Source: Bradyrhizobium sp. WSM471 | Lineage (GTDB): Bacteria > Pseudomonadota > Alphaproteobacteria > Rhizobiales > Xanthobacteraceae | Reading direction: 5' to 3' | NCBI RefSeq assembly: GCF_000244915.1 | Contig: NZ_CM001442.1 | Location: 7,313,012 to 7,377,011 of the forward strand | Length of the DNA: 64,000 nt | Shown here: one piece after another, positions 45,271 through 53,856 of the stretch | Numbering within the stretch: the stretch's first letter is position 1 | How the letters are laid out: every line of letters begins with the position of its first letter | Made by a program: the position numbers and the translations under genes | Notes under the pieces: generated by a model | Databases searched by the model: none | The model's input: the letters and a program-made list of their open reading frames with translations, nothing else | What the model was told of the DNA's origin: nothing

Positions 45271-45391
45271 GTCGTCCTGGCGAAAGCCAGGACCCATCAC
45301 CCCGAATGCGAATTGTTGACAGAGGCTGGAGCCGGCAGCCTTCGCCAAACCGAGCCTTGTGGTAATGGGCCCTGGCTTTCGCCAGGGCGAC
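45271..45391. repeat. palindromic repeat family A, copy 1 (121 bp)
   Basis: Arms of 27 bp at 45271-45297 and 45365-45391 match at 25 positions. The interior includes TTCGCCAAACC and CTTGTGG, as in copy 2 (53654-53775). It fills the gap between convergent stops at 45269 and 45402. Confidence 0.85.
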
Positions 45392-45401
45392 GAGCAAGGA
45401 G

Positions 45402-46208
45402 CTACGCCCCTGCCTTGCACGTGATCCCGCCGTCCACCACGAGCTCGATCCCCGTCACATATTTCGCTTCGTCCGAGGCCAGGAACAGCGCGGCGTTGGC
45501 GACGTCGAAGGCGTCGCCCATGTGGCCCATCGGCACTTGCGCATCGCGCGCGCGCCACATCGCTTCGACGTCGCCCTTGGCGTAACTGGCGGCGAGACCC
45601 GCGGAATGCTCCACCATCGGTGTCTTCATCAGACCGGGCAGGATCGCGTTGACGCGGACATGGTGGCGCGCGAATTCGATCGCAGTGGTGCGCGTCATCT
45701 GGTTCATCGCCGCCTTGGAGGTGCCGTAGGTGACGTAGGAGATGCCCATGTGGCGGATCGAGGCGATCGACGAGATGTTGATGATGGAGCCGCCGCCCTG
45801 CTTCACCATCACGGGGATGACGTGCTTCATGGCGAAGTAGGCGCTCTTGAGATTGACGCTGAAGACGCGGTCCCAGCTCTCCTCGGTCACTTCGACAACG
45901 CTGCCCATCTCGGCGATGCCGACATTGTTGTCGAGCACATCGATGCGGCCATAGGCCTTCAGGCACGCCGCGACCATCGCCTCGACCTCGCTCGCGCGAG
46001 ATACGTCAGCAGTGAAGGCAGTCGCCTTGCCGCCTTCGCCGGTGATGATCTTCGCGGTCTCCTCGGCGGCCGCGCCGTTGCGATCGACGCAAAACACCTG
46101 TGCACCCTCGCGCGCAAACGTCACCGCGGTGGCCTTGCCGTTGCCCCAACCCGGCCCGATCGAGCCGGCGCCCACCACCATTGCAACCTTGCCCTCGAGC
46201 CGATCCAT
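45402..46208 (-). CDS. short-chain dehydrogenase/reductase
   Basis: The 268-residue NAD(P)-dependent oxidoreductase has a Rossmann glycine motif VVGAGSIGPGWGNGKA (about 11-26), catalytic Ser in NISSIASI, YGTSK with catalytic Tyr and Lys, and ILPGLMKTPMV. The substrate is unknown. The ATG at 46208 follows AAGGGAGACACGCG. It lies 94 bp downstream of the DUF1850 gene of the TRAP operon, with a palindrome between them. Confidence 0.87.
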   Translation of the reverse strand: MDRLEGKVAMVVGAGSIGPGWGNGKATAVTFAREGAQVFCVDRNGAAAEETAKIITGEGGKATAFTADVSRASEVEAMVAACLKAYGRIDVLDNNVGIAEMGSVVEVTEESWDRVFSVNLKSAYFAMKHVIPVMVKQGGGSIINISSIASIRHMGISYVTYGTSKAAMNQMTRTTAIEFARHHVRVNAILPGLMKTPMVEHSAGLAASYAKGDVEAMWRARDAQVPMGHMGDAFDVANAALFLASDEAKYVTGIELVVDGGITCKAGA

Positions 46209-46235
46209 CGCGTGTCTCCCTTGTTGTTGTTCTTT

Positions 46236-46306
46236 GTAGCCCGGATGTAGCGCAGCGTAATCCGGGGCCACTGTTCCCGGATTGCGCTGCGCTCCATCCG
46301 GGCTAC
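46236..46306. repeat. palindromic repeat family C
   Basis: 31-bp arms (46236-46266 and 46276-46306) match at 29 positions around a 9-base loop. GTAGCCCGGAT at one end and ATCCGGGCTAC at the other close it. The DUF1850 stop codon lies in its right arm. Confidence 0.82.
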
Positions 46307-46680
46307 GGATCGTTGCAGACCTTCATCGTGGTGACGTTAGCACCAATGGGATGACCGACAATCTCGGACAACGTCCGACACTTGCCGTCATGGCATAGCC
46401 GCCATTCGCCAGCCGCGCCTGAATTGCCCAGTACCACCTCCGGCATCGGCGCGCGCGCGAGCCTCCATTGAAACCAGCCGTCGACGAGCCGCGCCTCAGG
46501 CGGCGGCTCCATGCCGGGGCCGGTGCCCTTGACGCGTGCCTGCATCAGTTCGAGCCCGGCGGGGGTGACGCGCCAGTCTTCCTGCCAGTCGACCTTCGCG
46601 ATCGAATGCGTCCACACCAGCGTGAATGCGGACAGCGCCAGCGCCTTCACGCCTGAGGCTGTGACGAAGCAGAGGCTCAC
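46303..46680 (-). CDS. DUF1850-family protein of the TRAP-TAXI operon
   Basis: The 125-residue protein starts at a GTG overlapping the TRAP permease stop by 4 bp. It has an N-terminal hydrophobic segment (VTASGVKALALSAFTLVW) and DUF1850 landmarks: FTLVWTHSIAKVDWQEDW and EARLVDGWFQWRLAR. DUF1850 genes are regularly linked to TAXI-type TRAP transporters; the role is unknown. The stop lies within repeat C. Confidence 0.78.
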   Translation of the reverse strand: MSLCFVTASGVKALALSAFTLVWTHSIAKVDWQEDWRVTPAGLELMQARVKGTGPGMEPPPEARLVDGWFQWRLARAPMPEVVLGNSGAAGEWRLCHDGKCRTLSEIVGHPIGANVTTMKVCNDP

Positions 46681-48788
46681 ACCGCCTCGACCGGCGCCGG
46701 CGGACGCCGCCGCCACTGCCACAGCACGATCGCCGCGGCGAGCAGGAAGCCCGCGGTGTCGCTGAACGGGAAGTCGCCGAGCAGGCACAGCGCGGCGCCG
46801 AGCGCGACCACACGTTCGAGGAACATCAGGCGCGTGAACAGGAATCCGATCGCGACCATGCCGAACAGCGCGATGGCCACCAGGGCCTTCAAGGTCGCCA
46901 GCGCCACCGCGCCGTAGAAGCCGAGCTTGGCGGCCATGGGATCGCCGGCCTGCAGCATCAGCGCCGGTGAATAGACGAAGATGAAGGGGATGACATAGCC
47001 GGCGAGCGCGATGCGCATCGCCTCCCAGCCGATCTTGTCCGGATTCTCCTTCGCGATCGGTGCTGCGGCCAACGCTGCCAGCGCTACCGGCGGCGAGAGG
47101 TCGGCCATGATGCCGTAATAGAACGCGAACATGTGGCTCGCGATCAGGGGAACGCCGAGTTTCGCCAGCGCGGGCGCCGCGAGCGCTGCCGTGATGATGT
47201 AGGTCGGGATGGTCGGGATGCCGGTGCCGAGCAGGATCGACAGCAGCATGGTCATGATCAGCGCCAGGAACAGGCTCTTCTCCCCGAGGCCGATCACCCA
47301 GCCGCCGAAGATGGTGCCGACGCCGGTCTGCGACATCATGCCGATGATGACGCCGACGATGGCGCAGGCCATGCCGACGGTGATGGCGGATTTCGCGCTT
47401 TCGGCCAGCGCATCGCGGCAGGCGCGCAGGGCGGAAAACCCGCCGCGCACGAACGCAGTGATCACGATCAGCGCGACGACGACGCCTGCGACCGGCACGA
47501 TCTGAAGACCGTCGCGCGAGAGCGCGGCGACGACGAGCGCGAGCCCGATCCAGAAGATGTAGCGGATGGCCGTCGAAGGCGCGCCCGTCGTGATGGCGGT
47601 GCCGAGGATCAGCCCCACCGTGAGCGCGAGCCCCATGCTGCCGGCATAGAGCGGCGTGAAGCCTTCGAACAGCATGTAGACGAGGGCTGCGAGCGGCAGC
47701 ACCAGGAACCAACCCTTCACCAGCGCCTTCCAGGCGCTCGGGGTGTCCGACTTCTTCATGCCCGTGAGGCCGTGCTTGCCGGCTTCCAGATGCACCATCC
47801 AGAAGGCCGAGGCGAAATAGAGCATCGCGGGAATCGCGGCCGCTTTCACGATCTCCGAATATTGGACGCCGAGCGTCTCCGCCATGATGAAGGCAACCGC
47901 GCCCATCACCGGCGGCATGATCTGCCCGCCCATGGAGGCCGTCGCCTCGACGCCGGCCGCGAACGCGCGGCGATAGCCGAACCTGATCATCAGCGGAATC
48001 GTGAACTGGCCGACGGTGACGACGTTGGCGACGCCGGAGCCGGAGATCGTGCCCATCATGCCCGAGGCGAACACCGCGACCTTTGCCGGGCCGCCGCGGG
48101 TCCTGCCGAATAACCCAAGAGAAACGTCGGTGAAGAGCTGGATCATGCCGGCGCGCTCCAGGAACGAGCCGAACAGGATGAACAGGAAGATGTAGGTCGC
48201 CGAGACGTAGATCGGTACACCATAAAAACCTTCGGTACCGAACGACAGATGCGTGACGATCTGGTCGAAATCATAGCCGCGATGGTTGAGCGGCGACGGC
48301 AGATACTGGCCGAAGAACCAATAGACGAGACAGGCGCCGCACATCAGCGGGAGCGCCGCGCCCATTAGCCGCCGCGTGCCCTCGAAGATCAGGACGGCGA
48401 GCAGCGTGCCGACCACGAGATCGAGGCGCGTCGGATCGCCGTCACGTGCGATCAAATCCGCATAGAAGATCCATTGATAGAGCCCGCACAGAAAGCCCGC
48501 GCCGCCGATCAGCCAGCCGATCGCGCGGCCGACATCGCTTTTGGCGGTGAAGTTGCCGATCAGACCGAAGGTGAGGAGAATGAGGAAGCCGACATGGACG
48601 CCGCGCACCACCTGGCTCGGCAGATAGTTGAAGGCCGCGACATAAAGCTGGAAGGTCGCGAAGGCGATGCCGATCCAATACGCGAGAGCGCCCCACCAGC
48701 CCGGGCCAAAACCTTCCGGAAAACCGTGCTCGAAATTATCGAACTCGACCTTGATGGGCGCTTCGCTGCCCTCTGCCTTCTCGAGCAT
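46677..48788 (-). CDS. TRAP transporter fused permease (DctQM-type, TAXI system)
   Basis: The 703-residue protein has about 16-18 membrane segments with a small DctQ-like N-terminal part and a large DctM-like part. Landmarks include YLPSPLNHRGYDFDQIV, ILFGSFLERAGMIQLF, KVAVFASGMMGTISGSGVAN and GGQIMPPVMGAVAFIMAETL. It imports an organic acid or amino acid using an ion gradient together with the binding protein at 48951. A DUF1850 gene follows with 4-bp overlap. Confidence 0.9.
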   Translation of the reverse strand: MLEKAEGSEAPIKVEFDNFEHGFPEGFGPGWWGALAYWIGIAFATFQLYVAAFNYLPSQVVRGVHVGFLILLTFGLIGNFTAKSDVGRAIGWLIGGAGFLCGLYQWIFYADLIARDGDPTRLDLVVGTLLAVLIFEGTRRLMGAALPLMCGACLVYWFFGQYLPSPLNHRGYDFDQIVTHLSFGTEGFYGVPIYVSATYIFLFILFGSFLERAGMIQLFTDVSLGLFGRTRGGPAKVAVFASGMMGTISGSGVANVVTVGQFTIPLMIRFGYRRAFAAGVEATASMGGQIMPPVMGAVAFIMAETLGVQYSEIVKAAAIPAMLYFASAFWMVHLEAGKHGLTGMKKSDTPSAWKALVKGWFLVLPLAALVYMLFEGFTPLYAGSMGLALTVGLILGTAITTGAPSTAIRYIFWIGLALVVAALSRDGLQIVPVAGVVVALIVITAFVRGGFSALRACRDALAESAKSAITVGMACAIVGVIIGMMSQTGVGTIFGGWVIGLGEKSLFLALIMTMLLSILLGTGIPTIPTYIITAALAAPALAKLGVPLIASHMFAFYYGIMADLSPPVALAALAAAPIAKENPDKIGWEAMRIALAGYVIPFIFVYSPALMLQAGDPMAAKLGFYGAVALATLKALVAIALFGMVAIGFLFTRLMFLERVVALGAALCLLGDFPFSDTAGFLLAAAIVLWQWRRRPPAPVEAV

Positions 48789-48843
48789 TTCAACCCATCC
48801 CCAATCGTCGAGCGCTTATAGCATTGGCACGGTCCATCCGCGC

Positions 48844-48930
48844 CGTCATGCCCGGGCTTGTCCCGGGCATCCACGATCTTCCTCGCCTGGCCTTAGAACG
48901 TGGATGGCCGGGACAAGCCCGGCCATGACG
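48844..48930. repeat. palindromic repeat family D
   Basis: 32-bp arms (48844-48875 and 48899-48930) match at 30 positions around 23 bp. The ends read CGTCATGCCCGGGC and GCCCGGCCATGACG. It lies within the TRAP-TAXI operon, between the binding-protein and permease genes. Confidence 0.82.
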
Positions 48931-48950
48931 TCCGATAACGAGGGTCGACC

Positions 48951-49898
48951 TTACTTGATCAGCCCCTTTTCCTTGTAATAGCGGATCGCGCCGGGGTGCA
49001 GCGGAACCGGGCTGCCGGTGGCCGCCGTCTCGAGCTTGATCTCCTTGCCGGCCGCATGCGCGTTGGCGAGCTCGGGCAGCGACTCGTAGACCAGCTTTGT
49101 CATTTGATAGGCGAGATCGTCCGACACCGCCGAGCTGGTGACGAGATAGTTGATCACGGCCGCGGTCGGCACGTCCTTGTCCTGCCCGGTATAGGTGTTG
49201 GCGGGAATGGTCGCAGCGACGAAGGGCAGGCCGATCTTGTCGACGGTCTCCTTCGGCACCGACACCACCGTGATCGGGCTCGAGGTCGACAGATCCTTCA
49301 GCGAGGCCACGCCGAGGCCGGCCGATTGCAGCGTCGCGCCGAGCTGGCGGTTCTTCATGAGATCGACGGATTCGGCAAACGGCAGATACTCGACCTTGCC
49401 GAGATCCTTGTAGCTCATGCCGGCTGCCGCCAGGATCGCGCGCGAATTCAGCTCCGTGCCCGATTTCGGCGCGCCGACCGAGAGGCTCTTGCCCTTGAGG
49501 TCCGCCAGCGTCTTGATGCCACTCTCGGCGGTCGCGACGATCTGGATGTAATTCGGATAGATCGCGCCGATGGTCCTGAGCTTGTCGAGCTTGGTCTTGA
49601 AGCCCGCCTCCTCTTCGCCGTCCCAGGCCGCTTTCAATGAGTCGCCCAGCGTGAACGCCAGCTCGCCGCGACCTTGCTGGAGCAGGATCAGATTCTCGAC
49701 TGACGCCTTGGTGGCCTGCACCTGCGTCTTCACGTTCGGAATCTTGTCGCCGTAGATCTTCCCGATCGCGACCCCGAGCGGATAGTAGACGCCGGAGGTG
49801 CCGCCGGTCAGCACGTTGATGAAGGATTGCGCCTGCGCGCAAGGTGCCGACGCCGCCAGAACAAGAGCCGCGGCCACGCCGAAAATCGTCCGTTTCAT
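48951..49898 (-). CDS. TRAP transporter TAXI-family solute-binding protein
   Basis: The 315-residue exported protein has a signal peptide (about 1-23, ending AQA) and the TAXI hallmarks VLTGGTSGVYYPLGVAIGKI (about 29-48), QATKASVENLILLQQGRGEL and LKGKSLSVGAPKSGTE. Substrates of TAXI proteins include glutamate/aspartate-type solutes but are uncertain here. It is the first gene of the operon, followed by the permease across repeat D. Start at 49898 gives the correct signal peptide. Confidence 0.9.
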   Translation of the reverse strand: MKRTIFGVAAALVLAASAPCAQAQSFINVLTGGTSGVYYPLGVAIGKIYGDKIPNVKTQVQATKASVENLILLQQGRGELAFTLGDSLKAAWDGEEEAGFKTKLDKLRTIGAIYPNYIQIVATAESGIKTLADLKGKSLSVGAPKSGTELNSRAILAAAGMSYKDLGKVEYLPFAESVDLMKNRQLGATLQSAGLGVASLKDLSTSSPITVVSVPKETVDKIGLPFVAATIPANTYTGQDKDVPTAAVINYLVTSSAVSDDLAYQMTKLVYESLPELANAHAAGKEIKLETAATGSPVPLHPGAIRYYKEKGLIK

Positions 49899-50061
49899 GA
49901 TCTTTCTACTCCCCAAACCGGCCGGGAAGTTGGCCGGATGAGGGGAGCGGGTCAACCCATCCAAAAGTCAAAACAGGACTGCGGTAAATGGCTGTCCTGG
50001 CTCGATTTTTGCGGAACCCGGCGGGTGCGGCGAGGTGGCGCAGCCAGATCGGGGCCGCCCC

Positions 50062-50550
50062 TCACTGGAAGGTCATGTCCAGGCATTTGGAGATGTCGGA
50101 GCCGAGGCCGGAGGAGATGATGATGCAGCCGCGGACTTTCTGCGCGCCGACGTCGGCGGCCCAGACCGAGTAGCCACCGGGGCCGAAGAACGAATTGGTG
50201 TTCGGAGGCTCGGTCTCGGTGGCGTCGAAATCGTAATGGCCGTCGCTCTCGAAGATGCGCGGCTTCTTGGTGCAGGCACCGTCGGTCTGGACGTTGATGA
50301 CTTCCTTGTTGTCGCGGGTCAGCGCCAGCGAGACCTGGCAGCGGAAATATTCCGAGGTCTTGGTGTTGAAGAGGTAGGTGTAGGACTTGCAGGTCGCGGT
50401 GTTCAGCTTGCCTGGGGCCAGGCCGCGGCTGCACGAAATCCGCTGGTTGTGGCTGAGCTGGTAATCATCGGCCCGGGCGGCCGGCGCAAGCGCCGTCAGC
50501 ATCAGGCCGGCGGCCCAGCAAGCTTTAATGACGAGGTTCATTCGAATCAT
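50062..50550 (-). CDS. exported cysteine-containing protein, hypothetical
   Basis: The 162-residue protein has a signal peptide (about 1-27, ending ARA) and six cysteines in a beta-rich mature part (ISCSRGL, ATCKSY, FRCQVS, GACTKK, GCIII, KCLDM). It contains TDGACTKKPRIFESDGHYDF and GYSVWAADVGAQK. The family is not recognised. A start at 50541 is also possible. It is divergent from the 100-aa exported protein at 50736. Confidence 0.62.
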   Translation of the reverse strand: MIRMNLVIKACWAAGLMLTALAPAARADDYQLSHNQRISCSRGLAPGKLNTATCKSYTYLFNTKTSEYFRCQVSLALTRDNKEVINVQTDGACTKKPRIFESDGHYDFDATETEPPNTNSFFGPGGYSVWAADVGAQKVRGCIIISSGLGSDISKCLDMTFQ

Positions 50551-50735
50551 CCCCTACCCAATGTTTTTGTCGAATTGCGTTCTAGACGGAAAGCGGAACA
50601 TAGTCGCGCGGGGACGAAGGGAAAATCACAAACTGCTCGGCAAGACGTGATGCGCTGCGGCGCTTTCGCAAATTGACCTGGAAGCGCCGTTCGTGATTTG
50701 TTCAAGCCGGGAGCCTCGATGGGGAGGATAGGGTG

Positions 50736-51038
50736 ATGGCATTTTCGACAAAGACTTTTTTGGTGACGGCCGTGCTCGGCGCGTTCGCGGCGCCCGCATT
50801 GGCGCAGACCGCTGCAACACCTTGGGAGCTCAAGCCCGACACCGGCTACGCCTATGACAAGGAGGGCAAGACCTTTTCCTACAAGATGGGCACGAGCAAT
50901 GCCGGCGAACTTCTGAAGGGTGCCAAAAAGGTGCCGAAGGGCACGTTGTTCTTCCTCGGCCACAACGGTCAGCTCTACATGCGCAGCGGCCCGTACCTGG
51001 AAGGCGACGGCAAGTTCAGGTTCGGGTCGGATCAGTAG
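50736..51038 (+). CDS. small exported protein, hypothetical
   Basis: The 100-residue protein has a signal peptide (about 1-22, ending ALAQ) followed by a beta-rich mature part (TGYAYDKEGKTFSYKMGT and FFLGHNGQLYMRSGPYLEG). It has no cysteine. It starts at ATG 50736 just after an in-frame GTG, with GGAGG upstream. The family is not recognised. It is convergent with the 404-aa gene across repeat B copy 2. Confidence 0.62.
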   Translation: MAFSTKTFLVTAVLGAFAAPALAQTAATPWELKPDTGYAYDKEGKTFSYKMGTSNAGELLKGAKKVPKGTLFFLGHNGQLYMRSGPYLEGDGKFRFGSDQ

Positions 51039-51119
51039 GGGCGGGACGGCGGGCGACAGCGCCACCACGCACTCGGTGTCATCGTCCGCCTTGTGCGCAA
51101 TTGCGCACTGGGGCGGACG

Positions 51120-51174
51120 ATCCAGTATTCCAGAGGCAGTTGTGCTTGAACCGAGACGCCGCGGCGTACTGGAT
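51120..51174. repeat. palindromic repeat family B, copy 2
   Basis: The core begins ATCCAGTATTCCAGAGGCAG and ends GGCGTACTGGAT, matching copy 1 (33476-33528) in both ends and in the CGAGA-GCCGC interior. Different short hairpins flank it. It lies in the convergent gap between stops at 51038 and 51210. Confidence 0.8.
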
Positions 51175-51209
51175 GCCCCGCTTGCGCGTGGCATGACAGC
51201 TACCGTGAA

Positions 51210-52424
51210 CTAAAACGCCCCGGCCAGTTCCCGCGCGCCGGCATTGTTGCTGTTGCTGTCCATCCTCGTGTCCGTCACCGCCAGCAGCTTCGCCACCGTG
51301 TTGTGGCGGATCGCGACCGGGTTGCGCTCGTAGCCGCCGCGCTGGAAGAAGTTCGAGGTCGGCACCTGCTCGCGCATTGCCTGCGGCATCGTCACCATGT
51401 CGAGGCCGGTGCCGTCGCCAGTGAGGTTCATCATCTCGAGCTCGGCCGCGCTGAGCGGGCGGGTGTAGCCCTTGGCCCGCGCGAACAGCACCGAGGTGAG
51501 CAGCTTGTGGGTCTGCAGCATCGGCCCGATATCGATGTCGAGCACCATGGCATGCATGGCCCAACCCTGCGCGGTGTTGCCGATCTTCTCGTGCTCCGAC
51601 CAGGAGTCGGGCACCGACTTGGCATGCGCCACCATTTTCTTCAGAACGGTGAGCTTGTGCTCGAGCGACTGACGCGCCGGACCTGAGGTCCGCGCGACCT
51701 TGTTAGAGAGCGCGCGGATGAATTCATGGCCTTGCTCGGCCAGCAGCTCGACGCTGTTGGTCGTCAGCAGCTGGTTGTAGCCCATCGCGGTCGAAATGGC
51801 GCGCTTGCCGCCATGCTCGATTCCCGCCTGCACGTCGTAACTGCCGGTGCCGCCGGTCTCGAACGCGTAGACCCGCACCGCCTGCTCGCGCGTCAGCCCC
51901 GAGGCCAGCGCATAGCGCGCATAGAGGCGCTTGAATTCGACTTCGCTGGACGGCCGCTGCGGCGTGAACTGATAGAGTTCCTGCGCCGCGCGCAGCAGAT
52001 CGGCGACCACGGGGATCGGCTTTCTCGTCGGACGGTCCGGGCTTTCCTCCGGCTCCGGATTCACCGGCCGTTTCGGGCCGCTATAGAGCGGCGGATGCTC
52101 CAGCACGTAATCGTCCAGCGTGATCTGCTGACCGCTGCGCCGCTTGGCGTTGCGACCTTTCCGCTTCTCGGAGATCTGGCTCCAGTAGGCGCCGGCTTCC
52201 TGGTCGAAGGCGGCACGTGCCGCCTGATATTCCGCAAGCTTGCGACGATATTCGAGCACGGCCGGTGACGCGCCACCTTGCGCGAAAAACTGCGACAACA
52301 GCTGGGCTTTGGCATTGCGGACGGCCGGCGGCAGCGCGTCGGATTCGCCACCGCGCGCGGCAGGCGCGAGCAGGACGAGCGCGAGTGGAACCAGTCTCAC
52401 GGCATTTCGAATCGATCGATGCAT
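51210..52424 (-). CDS. exported lysozyme-like protein, hypothetical
   Basis: The 404-residue protein has a signal peptide (about 1-25, ending ARG), a helical N-terminal region with a basic patch (EKRKGRNAKRRSGQQ), and a C-terminal region containing RVYAFETGGTGSYDVQAGIE and AISTAMGYNQLLTTNSVE. The Glu in FETGG and the following Gly-Tyr-Asn layout resemble lytic-transglycosylase-type active sites, but this is a weak comparison. I cannot assign a family. A one-mismatch CtrA site is near its start. Confidence 0.6.
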   Translation of the reverse strand: MHRSIRNAVRLVPLALVLLAPAARGGESDALPPAVRNAKAQLLSQFFAQGGASPAVLEYRRKLAEYQAARAAFDQEAGAYWSQISEKRKGRNAKRRSGQQITLDDYVLEHPPLYSGPKRPVNPEPEESPDRPTRKPIPVVADLLRAAQELYQFTPQRPSSEVEFKRLYARYALASGLTREQAVRVYAFETGGTGSYDVQAGIEHGGKRAISTAMGYNQLLTTNSVELLAEQGHEFIRALSNKVARTSGPARQSLEHKLTVLKKMVAHAKSVPDSWSEHEKIGNTAQGWAMHAMVLDIDIGPMLQTHKLLTSVLFARAKGYTRPLSAAELEMMNLTGDGTGLDMVTMPQAMREQVPTSNFFQRGGYERNPVAIRHNTVAKLLAVTDTRMDSNSNNAGARELAGAF

Positions 52425-52459
52425 GCTGCCCTCTTAGCAGGCATCCGGTAACTGTCACG

Positions 52460-52474
52460 TTAACGCGCCGTTTA
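52460..52474. promoter_or_regulatory. one-mismatch CtrA-like site
   Basis: TTAACGCGCCGTTTA matches TTAA-N7-TTAA at seven of eight defined positions. It is 36 bp upstream of the 404-aa gene (start 52424). Confidence 0.3.
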
Positions 52475-52494
52475 CCTCTTTTTCGCCCATCGCG

Positions 52495-53124
52495 TCACTT
52501 CCAGGCGAATACCGGCTGTTCCAGCTCGGTGACGCGGGTGTGCCGTCCTGCCAGCACTTCGCGGAACTGGTAGATCAGCGCCGCCGTCGGTGCGTGGATC
52601 AAGCTCGACTGATGATGGAAGCGGATCACACGGCGCGCGCTCTCGGGGATCCCGACGAAATCGAACGCATCTTCGCGCTCGACCGTCGCGAGCGCGATGC
52701 GATGGACGGAGGCGACCTCGTCCGGGTTTGGTTTGATCGCGGCACTATCGGCGGCCCACACCACGACCGGCGTGATCAGATAGCCGGAGCGGGTCGGAAA
52801 ATCATCGAGCGTGCCGAGCACCTCCGCGCCGGTGAGACGCAGGCCAAGCTCCTCGTCGAGCTCCCGTAGCGCCGCCTCGACCGGCGTCTCACCGGCATCG
52901 CAGCGTCCGCCGGGCAAGGCCCATTGACCGCGATGGGCGCGCAGATGCGATGCGCGCAGCGTGAGCAGTAACGCCGTGTCGTCGTTCTCGCTGGCCGCAG
53001 TCAGCGCAACTGCCACCGCGGCGCGCTTCAACGCCGCCGGCGCCTCGTCCTCCGGCAGCCGCGTGAAGGCCGCGCAGGCGGCCGCGATATTCCGCCGTGT
53101 GACATCGTCGAACGGTCTCATCAT
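52495..53124 (-). CDS. NUDIX hydrolase, CoA pyrophosphatase-like
   Basis: The 209-residue protein carries a complete NUDIX box from [20 protein letters not shown] to ELGL (about 72-95). The preceding [19 protein letters not shown] and UPF0035-like downstream part ([18 protein letters not shown]) fit NudL-type CoA pyrophosphatases, which cleave CoA and acyl-CoA into 4'-phosphopantetheine products. Mg2+ or Mn2+ dependent. It is divergent from the PaaI-like thioesterase at 53181, another acyl-CoA enzyme. Confidence 0.82.
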   Translation of the reverse strand: MMRPFDDVTRRNIAAACAAFTRLPEDEAPAALKRAAVAVALTAASENDDTALLLTLRASHLRAHRGQWALPGGRCDAGETPVEAALRELDEELGLRLTGAEVLGTLDDFPTRSGYLITPVVVWAADSAAIKPNPDEVASVHRIALATVEREDAFDFVGIPESARRVIRFHHQSSLIHAPTAALIYQFREVLAGRHTRVTELEQPVFAWK

Positions 53125-53180
53125 GCTTGACTACACCACGTCCGGCCCCGATGAAATGAGATCGCACGACCCGCTCAGGA

Positions 53181-53618
53181 ATGGACGAGGACATGACCAA
53201 CAAAGCCGCCGCACGGCTGAAAGCAGACGGCTGGACCATCCTGGAGACCACGGGCTTCGTGCACCTGATCGGCCCGTTATGGGAGCGTAAGGTCGACGGC
53301 CAGTACGAATTCGCACTCGCGACCGAGGACAAGCACCACAATCGGCGCGGCATGGTCCAGGGCGGCGTGATGATGACGTTCGCGGACCGTACCTGCGGCA
53401 TGACCGCCCGCTACGTCTCCGGCAAGGAGTTCATGGCGACGGTGCAGCTCGACACTCATTTCGTCGAAGCCGGCCAGATCGGCGATGTCCTGATCTCCCG
53501 CCCGCGCGTGGTGCGCTCGACGCGCAGCCTGATCTTCATGAGCACCGAGGTCAGCGTGGACGGCCGCTGCGTAGTGATGGCCAATGGTGTGTTCAAGATT
53601 TTGAAGGGGCCGGGGTAG
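53181..53618 (+). CDS. PaaI-type thioesterase
   Basis: The 145-residue hotdog protein has the PaaI motif HNRRGMVQGGVMMTFADRTC (about 52-71) with the catalytic Gly-Gly and Asp region and VQLDTHFVEAGQIGDVL. It likely hydrolyses aryl- or acyl-CoA esters. ATG 53181 and ATG 53193 are both open. It is divergent from the NUDIX gene and followed by repeat A copy 2. Confidence 0.8.
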   Translation: MDEDMTNKAAARLKADGWTILETTGFVHLIGPLWERKVDGQYEFALATEDKHHNRRGMVQGGVMMTFADRTCGMTARYVSGKEFMATVQLDTHFVEAGQIGDVLISRPRVVRSTRSLIFMSTEVSVDGRCVVMANGVFKILKGPG

Positions 53619-53653
53619 CGGTGCTACGTTCACTGCGCTCCACACATTCCGCC

Positions 53654-53775
53654 GTCGTCCCGGCGAAGGCCGGGACCCATACTCCGAGGCAAAAATTGCA
53701 GCGCGAAGCTGGTAACTCCGAATCTTCGCCAAACCACATCCTGTGGTTATGGGTCCCGGCCTTCGCCGGGACGAC
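53654..53775. repeat. palindromic repeat family A, copy 2 (122 bp)
   Basis: Perfect 27-bp arms at 53654-53680 and 53749-53775 enclose an interior that shares TTCGCCAAACC and the CTTGTGG/CCTGTGG block with copy 1 (45271-45391). It lies between co-directional genes. Confidence 0.85.
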
Positions 53776-53856
53776 GCTGAGGGATTGCCTAGCTGCGCTC
53801 GCAATGACGGAGTTAGCTGGATATGCTGGTCGCTCCAGCAAAGCAGAGGACAGCCT

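Noticed and set aside
46681..47712. A long frame upstream of DUF1850 on the minus strand
   Set aside because: It is an alternative phase of the TRAP permease gene; the real start is the GTG at 46680.
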